A stretch of DNA of 64,000 nt from CAWJNF01 sp963844235 (GTDB taxonomy: Bacteria > Actinomycetota > Thermoleophilia > Gaiellales > Gaiellaceae), in NCBI GenBank assembly GCA_963844235.1, contig CAWJNF010000004.1, forward strand, positions 62,001-126,000, given 5' to 3'. Below, in pieces: positions 7,303 through 15,608 of this stretch. The notes beneath the pieces are model-generated. The model searched no databases and was not told the origin of the DNA. It worked only from the letters and a program-made list of their open reading frames with translations. Made by a program: the position numbers and the translations under genes. Every line of letters starts with the position of its first letter. Within the stretch, counting starts at the first letter, position 1.

Positions 7303-8311
7303 CAGGCGCCCCATCCTGGAGCGTCGCCGGCAGACCGAACCGCCCGAAGAGGGACGTGTCTGCGAAGCCGACGATGCCGCGAATGCGCTCGCGGTCGAGC
7401 GCGAGCACCATGACGCCGTAGCCGCGGTGCTCACCCGACTCGGAGTCCAGCGTGTACGCGGCCAGGGCGGGCTGGCGGTTGGCAGCGGTCGGGACGAGCC
7501 GGATCTCGTCAAGTCGTCCACCCGCAGGAACGGTGGCGAAGAAGCGCCCGATCGCCTCCGCGCCGTGAACCGCCATAGGTACCGGAGGCATCGTCATGAG
7601 CGCGTCTTCTGCCAGCAGAGCAACGAGGCCCTCGATGTCGACCGCCTCCCACGCCTGCATGAAGCGGCCCAAGAGCTCGTGTTCGCGGCGGGCATCGGCA
7701 GACCCGTGAGGTCGCGCAGCCGCCTCCCGGGCGCCCTCGAGAGTCGAACGAGCCCGATGGAGCGCGCTGTTGACGGACGCGGTCGAGCTGTCGAGCGTCT
7801 GCGCTGTCTCCTTCGCCGACCAACCGAGCACGTCGCGCAGGATCAGCACGGCTCGCTGCCTGGGCGGCAGCAGCTGGAGGGCGGCGACGAAGGCGAGCTC
7901 GACGCTCTCTCGCAGCTCGGCAGCGGCCGCCGGCTCAGCGAGCTCGTCGAGCAGGCGGTCCGGGTACGGCTGCAGGTGAACCAGCTCGGAGGACCAGGCG
8001 ATCTCGGCCGGGATCTCCCGACGTCGGCGGCGTCGGGAGATCCCCGTCAGGCAGACGTTCGTGGCAATGGCCTGGAGCCACGCGGCGATCGGCGAACGCG
8101 GCTCGAAGCGCCGGAGCCCCCGCCAGGCACGCAGGAGCGTCTCCTGGAGCGCATCATCCGCTTCATCGAGCGAGCCGAGCATGCGGTAGCAGTGGAGGTG
8201 GAGCTCCCGCCGATGCGGGTCGGTCAGGCTCCGGAACGCCTGCTCGTCGCCCGCGACGGCCGCGGCCAGCAGCGCATCCGCACCCGGACGAGGCCGCGTC
8301 GCCTCCGTCAC
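7283..8311 (-). CDS. ECF RNA polymerase sigma factor with C-terminal NTF2-like (SnoaL) domain
   Basis: A 342-residue extracytoplasmic-function sigma factor. Region 2 spans about residues 20-90 (HLHCYRMLGSLDEADDALQE, LRAWRGL) and region 4 about 130-195 (LLPPRQRAVLILRDVLGWSA, then STASVNSALHRAR). A fused C-terminal NTF2/SnoaL-like domain follows at about 215-330 (FMQAWEAVDIEGLVALLAED). Fusions of this kind (SigJ/SigG-type, ECF41 and relatives) usually lack a classical anti-sigma partner and use the C-terminal domain for autoregulation. None is seen next door, in keeping with that. Target promoters are unknown; the cupin remnant just upstream is transcribed in the same direction. Confidence 0.88.
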   Translation of the reverse strand: MTEATRPRPGADALLAAAVAGDEQAFRSLTDPHRRELHLHCYRMLGSLDEADDALQETLLRAWRGLRRFEPRSPIAAWLQAIATNVCLTGISRRRRRREIPAEIAWSSELVHLQPYPDRLLDELAEPAAAAELRESVELAFVAALQLLPPRQRAVLILRDVLGWSAKETAQTLDSSTASVNSALHRARSTLEGAREAAARPHGSADARREHELLGRFMQAWEAVDIEGLVALLAEDALMTMPPVPMAVHGAEAIGRFFATVPAGGRLDEIRLVPTAANRQPALAAYTLDSESGEHRGYGVMVLALDRERIRGIVGFADTSLFGRFGLPATLQDGAPVRPGGS

Positions 8312-8314
8312 CGT

Positions 8315-8638
8315 CTACGTCCCGGGTGGGCTCGGTGGATCGGCGCCGAGCTCCGTCCAGGCACCGGCCGAGAACGCGCCCGGCGCGCCGCCGAGCGCGA
8401 GCACGCGGATCCCCTCCGCGCCGGGCAGAATCCGCCGCCGCTGCGTCGGGCCAACGCGCACCATGACCCCCGGGCGAAGCGCGTACTCGGCCCCGCCGGC
8501 CACGAGCGTGCCACCACCGTCGAGCGGGATGTATACCTCCTCCTGGTTCGGATCGTACGCCTCGGGGCCGTGCTCGTGGCTCGGGTACCCGTCCCAGCTG
8601 GGCGGCAGCGTCAGCACCTGCATCCCCCAGCCGGTCAC
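8315..8638 (-). pseudogene. Cupin-domain protein, 5'-truncated
   Basis: The frame encodes a cupin barrel (GMQVLTLPPSWDGYPSHEHG, then NQEEVYIPLDGGGTLV and RVLALGGAPG). The earliest start, GTG 8638, leaves 107 residues. Family-like sequence continues upstream of it in frame (EARASLGV back to about 8690) but meets TGA at about 8708 with no usable start codon, so the first 30 or so residues of a normal protein are missing. The frame then runs antisense into a flippase-like gene that is itself truncated. The metal ligands of the HxH motif remain (SHEHG). Possibly still expressed from GTG 8638. Confidence 0.6.
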
Positions 8639-8660
8639 GCCGAGAGAGGCTCGTGCCTCG

Positions 8661-9479
8661 TTGCGGCGCGGAACGGGGGCGTACCTCTCGTCGAACTTCG
8701 CCGGTCAACTGCTCCCACCTCCGAGCGCGAGCGTCGTCCAGTACGTCTACTTCCGGGGCGGCGGGTACGAGTCGGATGCAGCCGGACTTGCGGCGCTCGG
8801 CTCGTTTTTCTTCCCGATGCTCGGCCGGTTTCTGCTTCCGCTCGTCGCACTCGTGCTGCTGCTCGTCACCGGCGAGGTCAACGACTCGATCCTGCTCGTG
8901 GCCGTACTCTCTCTGGCGATCACGGTCATCTCGGTCATCGTCGGCTGCCTCTTCCTCCGCGACGAGCGTTCCGCGCGCTGGCTCGGGGCGAAGCTCCAGC
9001 GTCCACTCTCCTGGATGCTCGCGAAGCTCAAGCGCGATCCGATCGAGGACGCAGCCAGAGCCGCGGTGCAACTCCGTGTAAACCTGCTCGCCGCCCTGCG
9101 CGAGGGGTGGGCACTCGGGTCGATCAGCGTCGCGGCCAATCTCTTCGTCACCTACCTGATCCTGCTCGCCGCGCTCCGGTTCGTCGGCGTCTCGAGCGGC
9201 GAGCTGTCAGCGGCCGATGCCTTCGCCGCCTTCGCGATCGCGTTTTGGGCTGGGGCGGTGTTCCCGATCACAGGCAGCGGCCTTGGGATAGTGGACGCAG
9301 TCCTGATCGCCGCGCTCGTGGAGCTGAGCGGCGCCTCCGACGACGCGCTCGTAGCCGCAGCGTTGCTGTGGCGCGTCTTCTACTCGGTCATCGCGCTGCC
9401 CCTCGGCGCAATGACCCTGAGCCGTTTCCGCAAGGCAAACCCCGACGTTCTGCGACGCGAGGCGACGGAGGCGACGTAG
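8661..9479 (+). pseudogene. Flippase-like (LPG synthase TM / UPF0104) protein, N-terminally truncated
   Basis: About 270 residues matching the middle and C-terminal part of the lysylphosphatidylglycerol-synthase membrane-domain family: AYLSSNFAGQLLPPPSASVV aligns with the family loop that normally follows roughly 100 N-terminal residues, and then five or so hydrophobic segments follow. Those first membrane segments are absent; upstream in-frame sequence is antisense cupin. TTG 8661 is the closest in-frame start, and longer starts (for example at 8463) would translate the cupin antisense. A complete relative lies at 14604-15608. Probably the product of a deletion. Confidence 0.6.
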
Positions 9480-9624
9480 ATCCCTACTGGATCGTCCGGT
9501 CGCCTGGCGGCGGCGACGCTCATGCGACACGTACAACGCCCACGTCGCGTCAGACCGGCGCCACACGGCGACGCGATTTCCCAATCGTATGGTTGAGCGG
9601 AATCGGCTTGGCTGCTGGGACCGT

Positions 9625-10404
9625 CTACATGCCCATCGACTGGAAGCCGGCGTCCACGTAGAGCGTCGTCCCGGTGACGTTCGCCGCGTCGTCCGAGAGG
9701 AGGTAGGCAGCCGCGGCGCCGACGTCCTCGGCCGTTACGTTCCGGTGCAGGGGCGCACGCTCCTCGATGATCGACTCCATCGTTGGAAAGCCGGGGATCG
9801 ACCGGGCGGCCAGCGTGCGGATCGGTCCGGCCGAGATCGCGTTGACGCGGATGTTCTTCGAGCCGAGATCCCACGCGAGGTAGCGCATCGACATGTCCAG
9901 CGCGGCCTTCGCGACCCCCATGACGTTGTAATGGGGCACGGTCCGCTCGCCGCCGAGGTACGTCATCGTTGCAATCGAGCCGCCGCCCGCGGCCTCCATG
10001 AGCGGCTCGGCCGCGCGCGCACACGCGACGAGCGAGTACGCGCTGACGTCGACCGCGAGCCAGAAGCGGTCGCGCGGCGTGTCTACGAAGCGGCCTTCGA
10101 GGTCGGCCGCGTCCGCGAACGCGACGGCGTGGACGAGTAGGTCGAGCTGGCCGTCGAAGACGCCGCCGATCTCGTCGAAGACGCGCGCCACGTCTGCGTC
10201 GGAGCGGACGTCGCAGGACGTGACCAACGGGCTGCCGACCGTCCCCGCGAGCTGCCGTACTGCCTCCTCGAGGCGCTCGCCCTGGTAGGTGAACGCGAGC
10301 GTGGCACCGTCGGCTGCGAGCCGCTGCGCGATCGACCAGGCTATGGATCGCTTGTTGGCGACCCCGAGGACGACCCCGCGCTTCCCGTCCAGTTTCCCGG
10401 CCAC
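9625..10404 (-). CDS. fabI: Enoyl-[acyl-carrier-protein] reductase (NADH), FabI type
   Basis: Reduces trans-2-enoyl-ACP in the last step of each fatty-acid elongation cycle; cytoplasmic. 259 residues, normal for FabI. Seen: the FabI-type nucleotide-binding start GVVLGVANKRSIAWSIAQ rather than the classical GxxxGxG, the CDV strand, LLVHAVAFA, and the catalytic Tyr-x6-Lys in YNVMGVAK. The C-terminus GTTLYVDAGFQSMGM is typical. ATG 10404. Monocistronic; a REP-type repeat lies between it and the divergent HDAC-like gene. A second enoyl reductase, FabL, is encoded at 52023, so the organism appears to carry two isozymes. Confidence 0.93.
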   Translation of the reverse strand: MAGKLDGKRGVVLGVANKRSIAWSIAQRLAADGATLAFTYQGERLEEAVRQLAGTVGSPLVTSCDVRSDADVARVFDEIGGVFDGQLDLLVHAVAFADAADLEGRFVDTPRDRFWLAVDVSAYSLVACARAAEPLMEAAGGGSIATMTYLGGERTVPHYNVMGVAKAALDMSMRYLAWDLGSKNIRVNAISAGPIRTLAARSIPGFPTMESIIEERAPLHRNVTAEDVGAAAAYLLSDDAANVTGTTLYVDAGFQSMGM

Positions 10405-10428
10405 AATGGCGCATCCTAGACGGCCCAG

Positions 10429-10483
10429 CTGAGATCTGGCCCTGCAGATGAGATCTGGCCCTGGGACGAGATCCGGCCCCTAC
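10429..10483. repeat. REP-like elements, degenerate 19-bp series
   Basis: Two diverged 19-bp units (GAGATCTGGCCCTGCAGAT-type) followed by a terminal unit GAGATCCGGCCCCTAC. This matches the last half of the REP elements at 21994-22096 and ends in the conserved CCCCTAC (GTAGGGG on the minus strand). It occupies most of the 89-bp fabI/HDAC-like divergent spacer and ends 10 nt before the start at 10494, so it must lie in or beside both promoters. Confidence 0.75.
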
Positions 10484-10493
10484 AGTTTCGCCC

Positions 10494-11390
10494 ATGCGCG
10501 CCTTCGCCCACGACGTCTTCACCTATCCGCTGCCTCCCGGGCACCGGTTCCCGCTCGGGAAGTACCGGCTCGTACGGCAGAGCGCGGAGACGCTCCCCGG
10601 CGTCGAGGTCGAGAACGCCCCGGCGGCCACCGCGAGCGAGCTGGCCGGCGGTCACGAGGCCGACTACCTCGCCCGGGTCGAGTCAGGCGCGCTGACTCGG
10701 CGGGAGACGCTCGCGCTCGGACTTCCCTGGTCGCCCGAGCTGGTCGAGCGGGCCCGCCGCTCCGTCGGTGCCACGCTCCTCGCAGCCGCAGCAGCGCTCG
10801 AGGACGGCCGGGCCGCCAACCTGGGCGGGGGGACCCACCACGCCTTCCCCGGCTCCGGACGCGGCTACTGCGTCTTCAACGACGTCGTCTGCGCGACGCG
10901 CTCGCTGCGGGCGGCGGGACGGCTGAGCCGCGTCGCCGTCATCGACCTCGACGTCCACCAGGGCGACGGCACGAACGCGGCCCTCACGGGCGACCCCGAC
11001 GCCTTCACCCTCTCGGTCAACGGCTTCGGCAACTACCCGTTCCAGCGCGTTCCCGGAGACCTCGACCTCGACCTGCCCGACGGGACCGGTGACGGGCCCT
11101 ACCTCGAGGCGGTCGAGAAGCTCGTGCCCGAGGCCATCGAGCGGGCACGGCCCGAGCTCTGCTTCTACCTCGCCGGAGCCGACCCCTATTCCGGTGACCG
11201 CCTCGGCCGCCTCGCCCTCAGCACGCACGGGCTGGCGGAGCGCGACCGGCTCGTTCGCGACGCGCTCCACGCCGCCGGAGTGCCTGTCTGCCTCACCCTC
11301 GCCGGCGGCTATGCCGACCCGATCGAGGACACGGTCGGCATTCATCTGAACACGCTCCGTACGTTCGCCGGTAACGGGCTCGGGAGCTGA
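10494..11390 (+). CDS. Histone deacetylase/acetoin-utilisation (AcuC) superfamily amidohydrolase
   Basis: Zinc-dependent deacetylase fold of 298 residues. Visible landmarks: GGGTHHAF with the catalytic histidine pair, GRGYCVFNDV, the metal-binding DLDVHQGDG (Asp-x-His), and AGADPYSGDRLG carrying the second zinc aspartate. Bacterial members deacetylate small molecules, polyamines or acetyl-lysine proteins such as acetyl-CoA synthetase; the substrate cannot be read from sequence. ATG 10494. The SDR at 11395 starts 4 bp after its stop, so the two probably form one transcript. Confidence 0.88.
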   Translation: MRAFAHDVFTYPLPPGHRFPLGKYRLVRQSAETLPGVEVENAPAATASELAGGHEADYLARVESGALTRRETLALGLPWSPELVERARRSVGATLLAAAAALEDGRAANLGGGTHHAFPGSGRGYCVFNDVVCATRSLRAAGRLSRVAVIDLDVHQGDGTNAALTGDPDAFTLSVNGFGNYPFQRVPGDLDLDLPDGTGDGPYLEAVEKLVPEAIERARPELCFYLAGADPYSGDRLGRLALSTHGLAERDRLVRDALHAAGVPVCLTLAGGYADPIEDTVGIHLNTLRTFAGNGLGS

Positions 11391-11394
11391 GACC

Positions 11395-12180
11395 GTGGCA
11401 GCAGACGGCGCCAGCGGGCGGCCTGCGGCGAAGGTCGCCGTCGTGACCGGCGGCTCGAGCGGTATCGGCGCTGCCCTGGCACGCCGGCTCGCCGGCCGGG
11501 GACTCCACTGCGTGCTCGTCGCCCGTGGAAGGGCCCGCCTCGAGCGCGTGGCGGCCGAGATCGGTGCGGACGCCGAGGTCTGCGACGTCGCCGATCGGAG
11601 CGCCGTGGAAGAGCTGGCCGGGCGCGTCCGGGCGCGCCACGAGGCCGTTCATCTCCTCGTCAACAACGCTGGCATCCCCGGCCGGAGAAGCTTCCTCGAG
11701 CTGCCTGCAGAGCAGATCGAGCAGGTCGTCCGCGTGAACTACCTCGGCGGCGTGTGGTGCCTGCGCGCATTCCTGCCATTGCTCGAAGCAGGGGCCCCGT
11801 CGGTCGTCGTCAACGTTGCCTCGGTCGCCGGCACGGTCTCGGGAGGGCCGAGCGGTCCCTACAGCGCCGCCAAGCACGCACAGGTGGCCTTCTCCCGCAC
11901 GACGACGGGAGAGCTCGCGCCGCGCGGCGTCCGGGTCCTCACCGTCATCCCCGGCCTGACGCACACGGAGGGATTCCCGCAGGACCGGTTCATCTCCCAT
12001 CCTGTCTGGCGCCGAGCTGTGACCACGCCCGAACGCGTCGCAGACGCGATCGTGGACGGGATCGCCGGCGGCGCGACGGAGGTCACGGTGCCGGGGTACT
12101 ATCGCGTCGCCTCGCTGCTGCAGGGGCTCGCACCCGCAACGCTGACCAGGCTGGCGTCCAGGCGGTTACACGGAGGCTAG
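11395..12180 (+). CDS. Short-chain dehydrogenase/reductase
   Basis: Classical SDR of 261 residues. Seen: the cofactor motif TGGSSGIG, NNAG in LLVNNAGIPG, the catalytic Ser strand NVASVAG and Tyr-x3-Lys in PYSAAKHA. The arginine-rich loop after the second strand (LVARGRARLER) suggests NADP(H). The C-terminal VTVPGYYRVASLLQGLAP tail resembles membrane-associated SDRs acting on lipids. GTG 11395, 4 bp after the HDAC-like gene. The MarR gene follows 18 bp downstream. Substrate unknown. Confidence 0.87.
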   Translation: MAADGASGRPAAKVAVVTGGSSGIGAALARRLAGRGLHCVLVARGRARLERVAAEIGADAEVCDVADRSAVEELAGRVRARHEAVHLLVNNAGIPGRRSFLELPAEQIEQVVRVNYLGGVWCLRAFLPLLEAGAPSVVVNVASVAGTVSGGPSGPYSAAKHAQVAFSRTTTGELAPRGVRVLTVIPGLTHTEGFPQDRFISHPVWRRAVTTPERVADAIVDGIAGGATEVTVPGYYRVASLLQGLAPATLTRLASRRLHGG

Positions 12181-12198
12181 ACGGGGTACAGGAGACGG

Positions 12199-12618
12199 AT
12201 GACAAGCAACGGTCCCCGTCTCCAGGACTTCCAGCACGCGGCGGAGCTGCGCGCCGCGCTTCGACACTTTCTGCGCTCGAGCGAGCAGGTCGCACGAAAG
12301 CACAGGCTCACGCCGCAACGCTATACGCTGCTCCTGATGATCAAGGGTGCACCCGACGGCAGCCAGCGTTCCACGGTGACGGAGCTGTCGCGCCGGCTCC
12401 AGCTCGCCCAGAGCACGGTGACCGAGCTCGTGCGACGGGCCGAGAACGTCGGCCTGATCGCGCGCGAGCCGTCTGCCACGGACGGCCGGGTCGCCTACCT
12501 GAGGATTACGCCCGAAGGCGAGCGCCGCCTCACCGGCGCTGTGGGCGACCTCGGCCTGGAGCAGAGCCGGCTCAGCGACGTGCTCGAAGAGAACCACCTG
12601 AGCCGTAGTCGCCGGTGA
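12199..12618 (+). CDS. MarR-family transcriptional regulator
   Basis: A 139-residue winged-helix regulator. Core: LTPQRYTLLLMIKG, then the HTH TVTELSRRLQLAQSTVTELV, and the wing with EPSATDGRVAYLRITPEG, where the D-R pair is characteristic. The C-terminal dimerisation helix ends with SRSRR. Its TGA overlaps the FIST gene start as GTGA (12615-12618), so the two are translationally coupled. No palindromic operator was noticed in the 18 bp upstream, so it is probably transcribed with the HDAC-like and SDR genes. Ligand unknown. Confidence 0.88.
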   Translation: MTSNGPRLQDFQHAAELRAALRHFLRSSEQVARKHRLTPQRYTLLLMIKGAPDGSQRSTVTELSRRLQLAQSTVTELVRRAENVGLIAREPSATDGRVAYLRITPEGERRLTGAVGDLGLEQSRLSDVLEENHLSRSRR

Positions 12619-13790
12619 AGACCCGCATCGGCGCGGGTCTCTCGACCACCGCCGACTCGGTGGCCGCCGCCGCCGAAGCAGCGCAAGAAGCGGCATCGGC
12701 GCTCGGCGGTGCAAGCATCGACCTGGCACTCGCCTTCCTGAGCCCCCATCACCTCGATGCGGCCGAGGAGGTCGCGGCCACAATTCGCGACGAGCTCGAG
12801 CCACGGCATCTCGCTGGATGTGTCGCCGAAGGCGTGATCGCCCTCGAGCGCGAGCTCGAGGACGAGACCGGCCTCGCGGTGTGGGCGGCGTCCCTGCCCG
12901 AGGCTCGCATCGAGCCCTTCCACGTCACTGCGGTCGAGGGCGATGAGGACGAGCTCACGTTGCTGGGGCTCCCGGATCTCTCGAGCGCCACGTTGGTCGT
13001 GGTCCTCGCGGACCCCTTCGCCCTACCCGTGCAGGCGCTGATCGACGCGATCGACGACGCTTGGCCGGGCCTGCCCGTGGTCGGCGGCATCGCCACCGGG
13101 GCCGGGCGACCGGCTCAGCAGGCGCTTCTGCTGGACCACGAGATCCACGACGAAGGGGCGATCGTGATCGCGCTGTCGGGTGTCGCCGTCGAGGCAGTGG
13201 TCTCCCAGGGCTGCGCTCCGCTCGGTCGTGACGCGGTGATCACCCTGGCCGAGGGCAACGTCGTCCTCGAGCTTGCCGGCAGACCGGCCCTCGAGCGACT
13301 CCGAGAGACGGTCGCGGGGCTATCCGACGGCGATCGCCAGCTGGCGGCGAGCGGGCTGCTCGCCGGGCTCGTGATCGACGAGAACAAGCCTGAATACGGC
13401 CGGGGCGACTTTCTCATGCGGGGAATCCTCGGCGCCGACGACGAGAGCGGTGCGATCGCCATCGGCGAGACGGTGCGGGTAGGCCAGACGCTGCGTTTTC
13501 ATGCCCGGGACGCTGGCTCCGCCGATTCGGACCTGCGGCTGGCGCTCGCGGAGAGCCTCGACGTCTCCCCGGGACGTCCGGCAGGCGCTCTCCTCTTCGC
13601 GTGCAACGGGCGTGGGCAGAACATGTTCGGCGGGCCCCACCACGACTCGCGCGCGCTCGCGGATGCCCTCGGCACCCCCGCGCTGGCCGGATTCTTCTGC
13701 GGAGGGGAGATCGGCCCGGTCGGCGGGCGCACGTTCCTGCACGGCTTCACGGCCACCGCCGTCATCTTCCTCGACCCGAGCGACGGGTGA
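12615..13790 (+). CDS. FIST-domain signal transduction protein
   Basis: A 391-residue protein with FIST_N (about 30-190) and FIST_C (about 220-375) domains, proposed small-ligand sensor modules. Seen: LALAFLSPHHLDAAEEV, LAGCVAEGVI, GLPVVGGIATGAG, and the C-terminal LLFACNGRGQNMFGGPHHDS and LAGFFCGGEIGP, both family hallmarks. There is no attached output domain, unlike FIST proteins fused to kinases or cyclases. Coupled to a MarR regulator by a 4-bp overlap, which invites the idea that FIST senses and MarR responds (inference). The 3' end overlaps the convergent PAP2 gene by 29 bp. Confidence 0.85.
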   Translation: MKTRIGAGLSTTADSVAAAAEAAQEAASALGGASIDLALAFLSPHHLDAAEEVAATIRDELEPRHLAGCVAEGVIALERELEDETGLAVWAASLPEARIEPFHVTAVEGDEDELTLLGLPDLSSATLVVVLADPFALPVQALIDAIDDAWPGLPVVGGIATGAGRPAQQALLLDHEIHDEGAIVIALSGVAVEAVVSQGCAPLGRDAVITLAEGNVVLELAGRPALERLRETVAGLSDGDRQLAASGLLAGLVIDENKPEYGRGDFLMRGILGADDESGAIAIGETVRVGQTLRFHARDAGSADSDLRLALAESLDVSPGRPAGALLFACNGRGQNMFGGPHHDSRALADALGTPALAGFFCGGEIGPVGGRTFLHGFTATAVIFLDPSDG

Positions 13791-14469
13791 CGCGGAGCGC
13801 GAGGCGCCCGAGGATGCTGCCGCCGATGGTGTCGACGACGTAGTGGTTGGCCGTGAGGAGCACGACGGCCGCCACAAAGGGTGGATAGAGAGGAGCGAGC
13901 GCCCGGACGACTCGGTCGCCGCTCGTCTCCGTGATGCCGTGGGCCGTCACGACGGCGAGGGTCACGTGGATGCTCGGCATCGCCGCGAGCGGATGGTAGA
14001 AGCGGGCGATTGCGGCCGAATCCAGGTCGACGCCGCTCACCTCCAGGAGCGTGTCCGATAGATGCGCGAGCTTGCGCGGCGGGGCGACGGGGAACAGCAG
14101 GAACACCGGCTGCGCGCCGAGCCCGGCCGCGACCACCGCTCGTCGAAAGCGGTGATACGCGGGGTCGCGTCTGCGAAACAGCCCCATGAGCCAGCCGACG
14201 GTCAGGCCGACGTTCAGCGTCGCGTAGGCGACGTTGAGCCCGGCGATGAGACGCCGGTGCGGCAGCACGAGCCGCTGGAGCTCCGGCTCGACGTGGATTC
14301 CCAGCCGTTCCTCGAGCGCGACGATCCTCTCGGCGTTGCGCCCGGCCCGCTCCCGGCCGTCACCGGCGAGCGCCAGCTCACGGACGAGCAGATAGACGGC
14401 ATAGAAGCCGAGTCCGATCGCGACCTCGCGCTTCCAGGAGAAGGGTTCGGAGCTGGACCCGCGCGGCAC
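13762..14469 (-). CDS. PAP2-superfamily membrane phosphatase (Aur1/Ipt1-like subgroup)
   Basis: A 235-residue integral membrane protein with about six hydrophobic segments. The PAP2 motifs are visible as PSIHVT (second motif, with the catalytic histidine) and NHYVVDTIGG (third). The first motif is the weak PPRKL of the inositolphosphotransferase-like subgroup. Such proteins dephosphorylate lipid phosphates or transfer phospho-head groups outside the membrane. ATG 14469. It is divergent from a flippase-like gene 134 bp away; with the acyltransferase at 15571 this looks like an envelope-lipid neighbourhood (inference). Confidence 0.82.
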   Translation of the reverse strand: MPRGSSSEPFSWKREVAIGLGFYAVYLLVRELALAGDGRERAGRNAERIVALEERLGIHVEPELQRLVLPHRRLIAGLNVAYATLNVGLTVGWLMGLFRRRDPAYHRFRRAVVAAGLGAQPVFLLFPVAPPRKLAHLSDTLLEVSGVDLDSAAIARFYHPLAAMPSIHVTLAVVTAHGITETSGDRVVRALAPLYPPFVAAVVLLTANHYVVDTIGGSILGRLALRVTRRSGRGR

Positions 14470-14603
14470 GGACAGGAGTCTCCCGGATTCGGAGGCCGGA
14501 CGTGGGGATGATCCGTACCGTCCCGGCAGCCCAGCCCAACACGGTCCGGTGCCGAGCTTCTGGCGCGCAGGGCGCCGTCGCGAGATACTGACCTCCGCGA
14601 ATC

Positions 14604-15608
14604 ATGTCCAAGTGGCGGCAGAACTTCGTTCGGCTGGCAATCGGCTCGGCGGCGACAGGCCTCTTTCTCTGGCTTTTCCTGCGCATCGCCCACGTCGGCG
14701 ACGCGTGGAAGGAGATCAAGGCGCTGCCGGCCTGGGCGATCGGAGGCGGCATCGGCTTCGTGCTCGCGAGCTGCGCGCTCGTCGCGCTGCGCTGGCGCTA
14801 CCTGTTCGCAGCTGCTCGCTACCAGACCCAGACACGGCGCCTGCTGTGCATCTTCTGCGTCGGGGCGGCCGCGAACAACATCCTGCCGGCGCGCGGGGGT
14901 GACCTGTTGCGGCTCGAGTCCGTACGCCAGCACTACAGCATCCCGCCGTTCGTGACTGCCGGCACCCTCTTCGCGGAGCGGTTGCTGGACGGCGTCGTGC
15001 TCTCGGTGTTCATCCTCCTGGGGGCGCTGTGGATCGGCGAGACCGGCGTCCTCCTGCTCGTCGGCATCGCGCTGTCGGCCGGGTGCGTGCTCGGCATCGT
15101 GCTGGTCGCGTTGGCCGCACGCGGTCCCGAGCGGGCCGAGGAGCTGGTCTGGAAGGCCACGAAATGGCTGCCCGCCCGGTGGCACGCGCGGGTAGGACGA
15201 TGGACGGCCAACTTCCTCGAGGGCCTCGGGGCGTTTCGCGCCCGGCGCTCCCTCGTCCGCGTGCTCTGGACCTCGCTCGCGATCTGGCTCGCGAACTTCG
15301 GCATGTACGTCGTCGTCGGCAAGGCCTACGGCGCGGATCTCTCGGCCGGCGGGTACTTCCTGCTCGAGGGCGTCGGCAACCTCGCGCTGGGCGTTCCGGC
15401 CACGGCTGCCGGTCTCGGAAGCTTCGACTACCTGACGCTCCGCAGCGCGCAGGAGCTCGGTGTGACGAGCGAGATCGGCACGCCGTACGTGCTCACGGTG
15501 CACGCCCTCGTCGTCGTACCGGTCACGATTCTGGGTGCCATCTTCCTGCGCGGCGCGTTCCCGCGGGTGTTCAACCACCGACGCGATGCGTCGGCTCAGG
15601 AGGTGTAG
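14604..15608 (+). CDS. Flippase-like membrane protein (LPG synthase TM / UPF0104 family)
   Basis: A 334-residue membrane protein with seven or eight hydrophobic segments matching the membrane domain of MprF-type proteins: LFLWLFLRIAHVGDAWKEIK, ANNILPARGGDLLRLES, ERLLDGVVLSVFILL, and the closing GNLALGVPATAAGLGSFDYL. The soluble aminoacyl transferase domain of true MprF is absent, so lipid translocation or an accessory role in polyprenyl-linked glycan export is more likely. ATG 14604 near the first hydrophobic stretch. The 3' end overlaps the convergent acyltransferase gene by 38 bp. Confidence 0.85.
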   Translation: MSKWRQNFVRLAIGSAATGLFLWLFLRIAHVGDAWKEIKALPAWAIGGGIGFVLASCALVALRWRYLFAAARYQTQTRRLLCIFCVGAAANNILPARGGDLLRLESVRQHYSIPPFVTAGTLFAERLLDGVVLSVFILLGALWIGETGVLLLVGIALSAGCVLGIVLVALAARGPERAEELVWKATKWLPARWHARVGRWTANFLEGLGAFRARRSLVRVLWTSLAIWLANFGMYVVVGKAYGADLSAGGYFLLEGVGNLALGVPATAAGLGSFDYLTLRSAQELGVTSEIGTPYVLTVHALVVVPVTILGAIFLRGAFPRVFNHRRDASAQEV

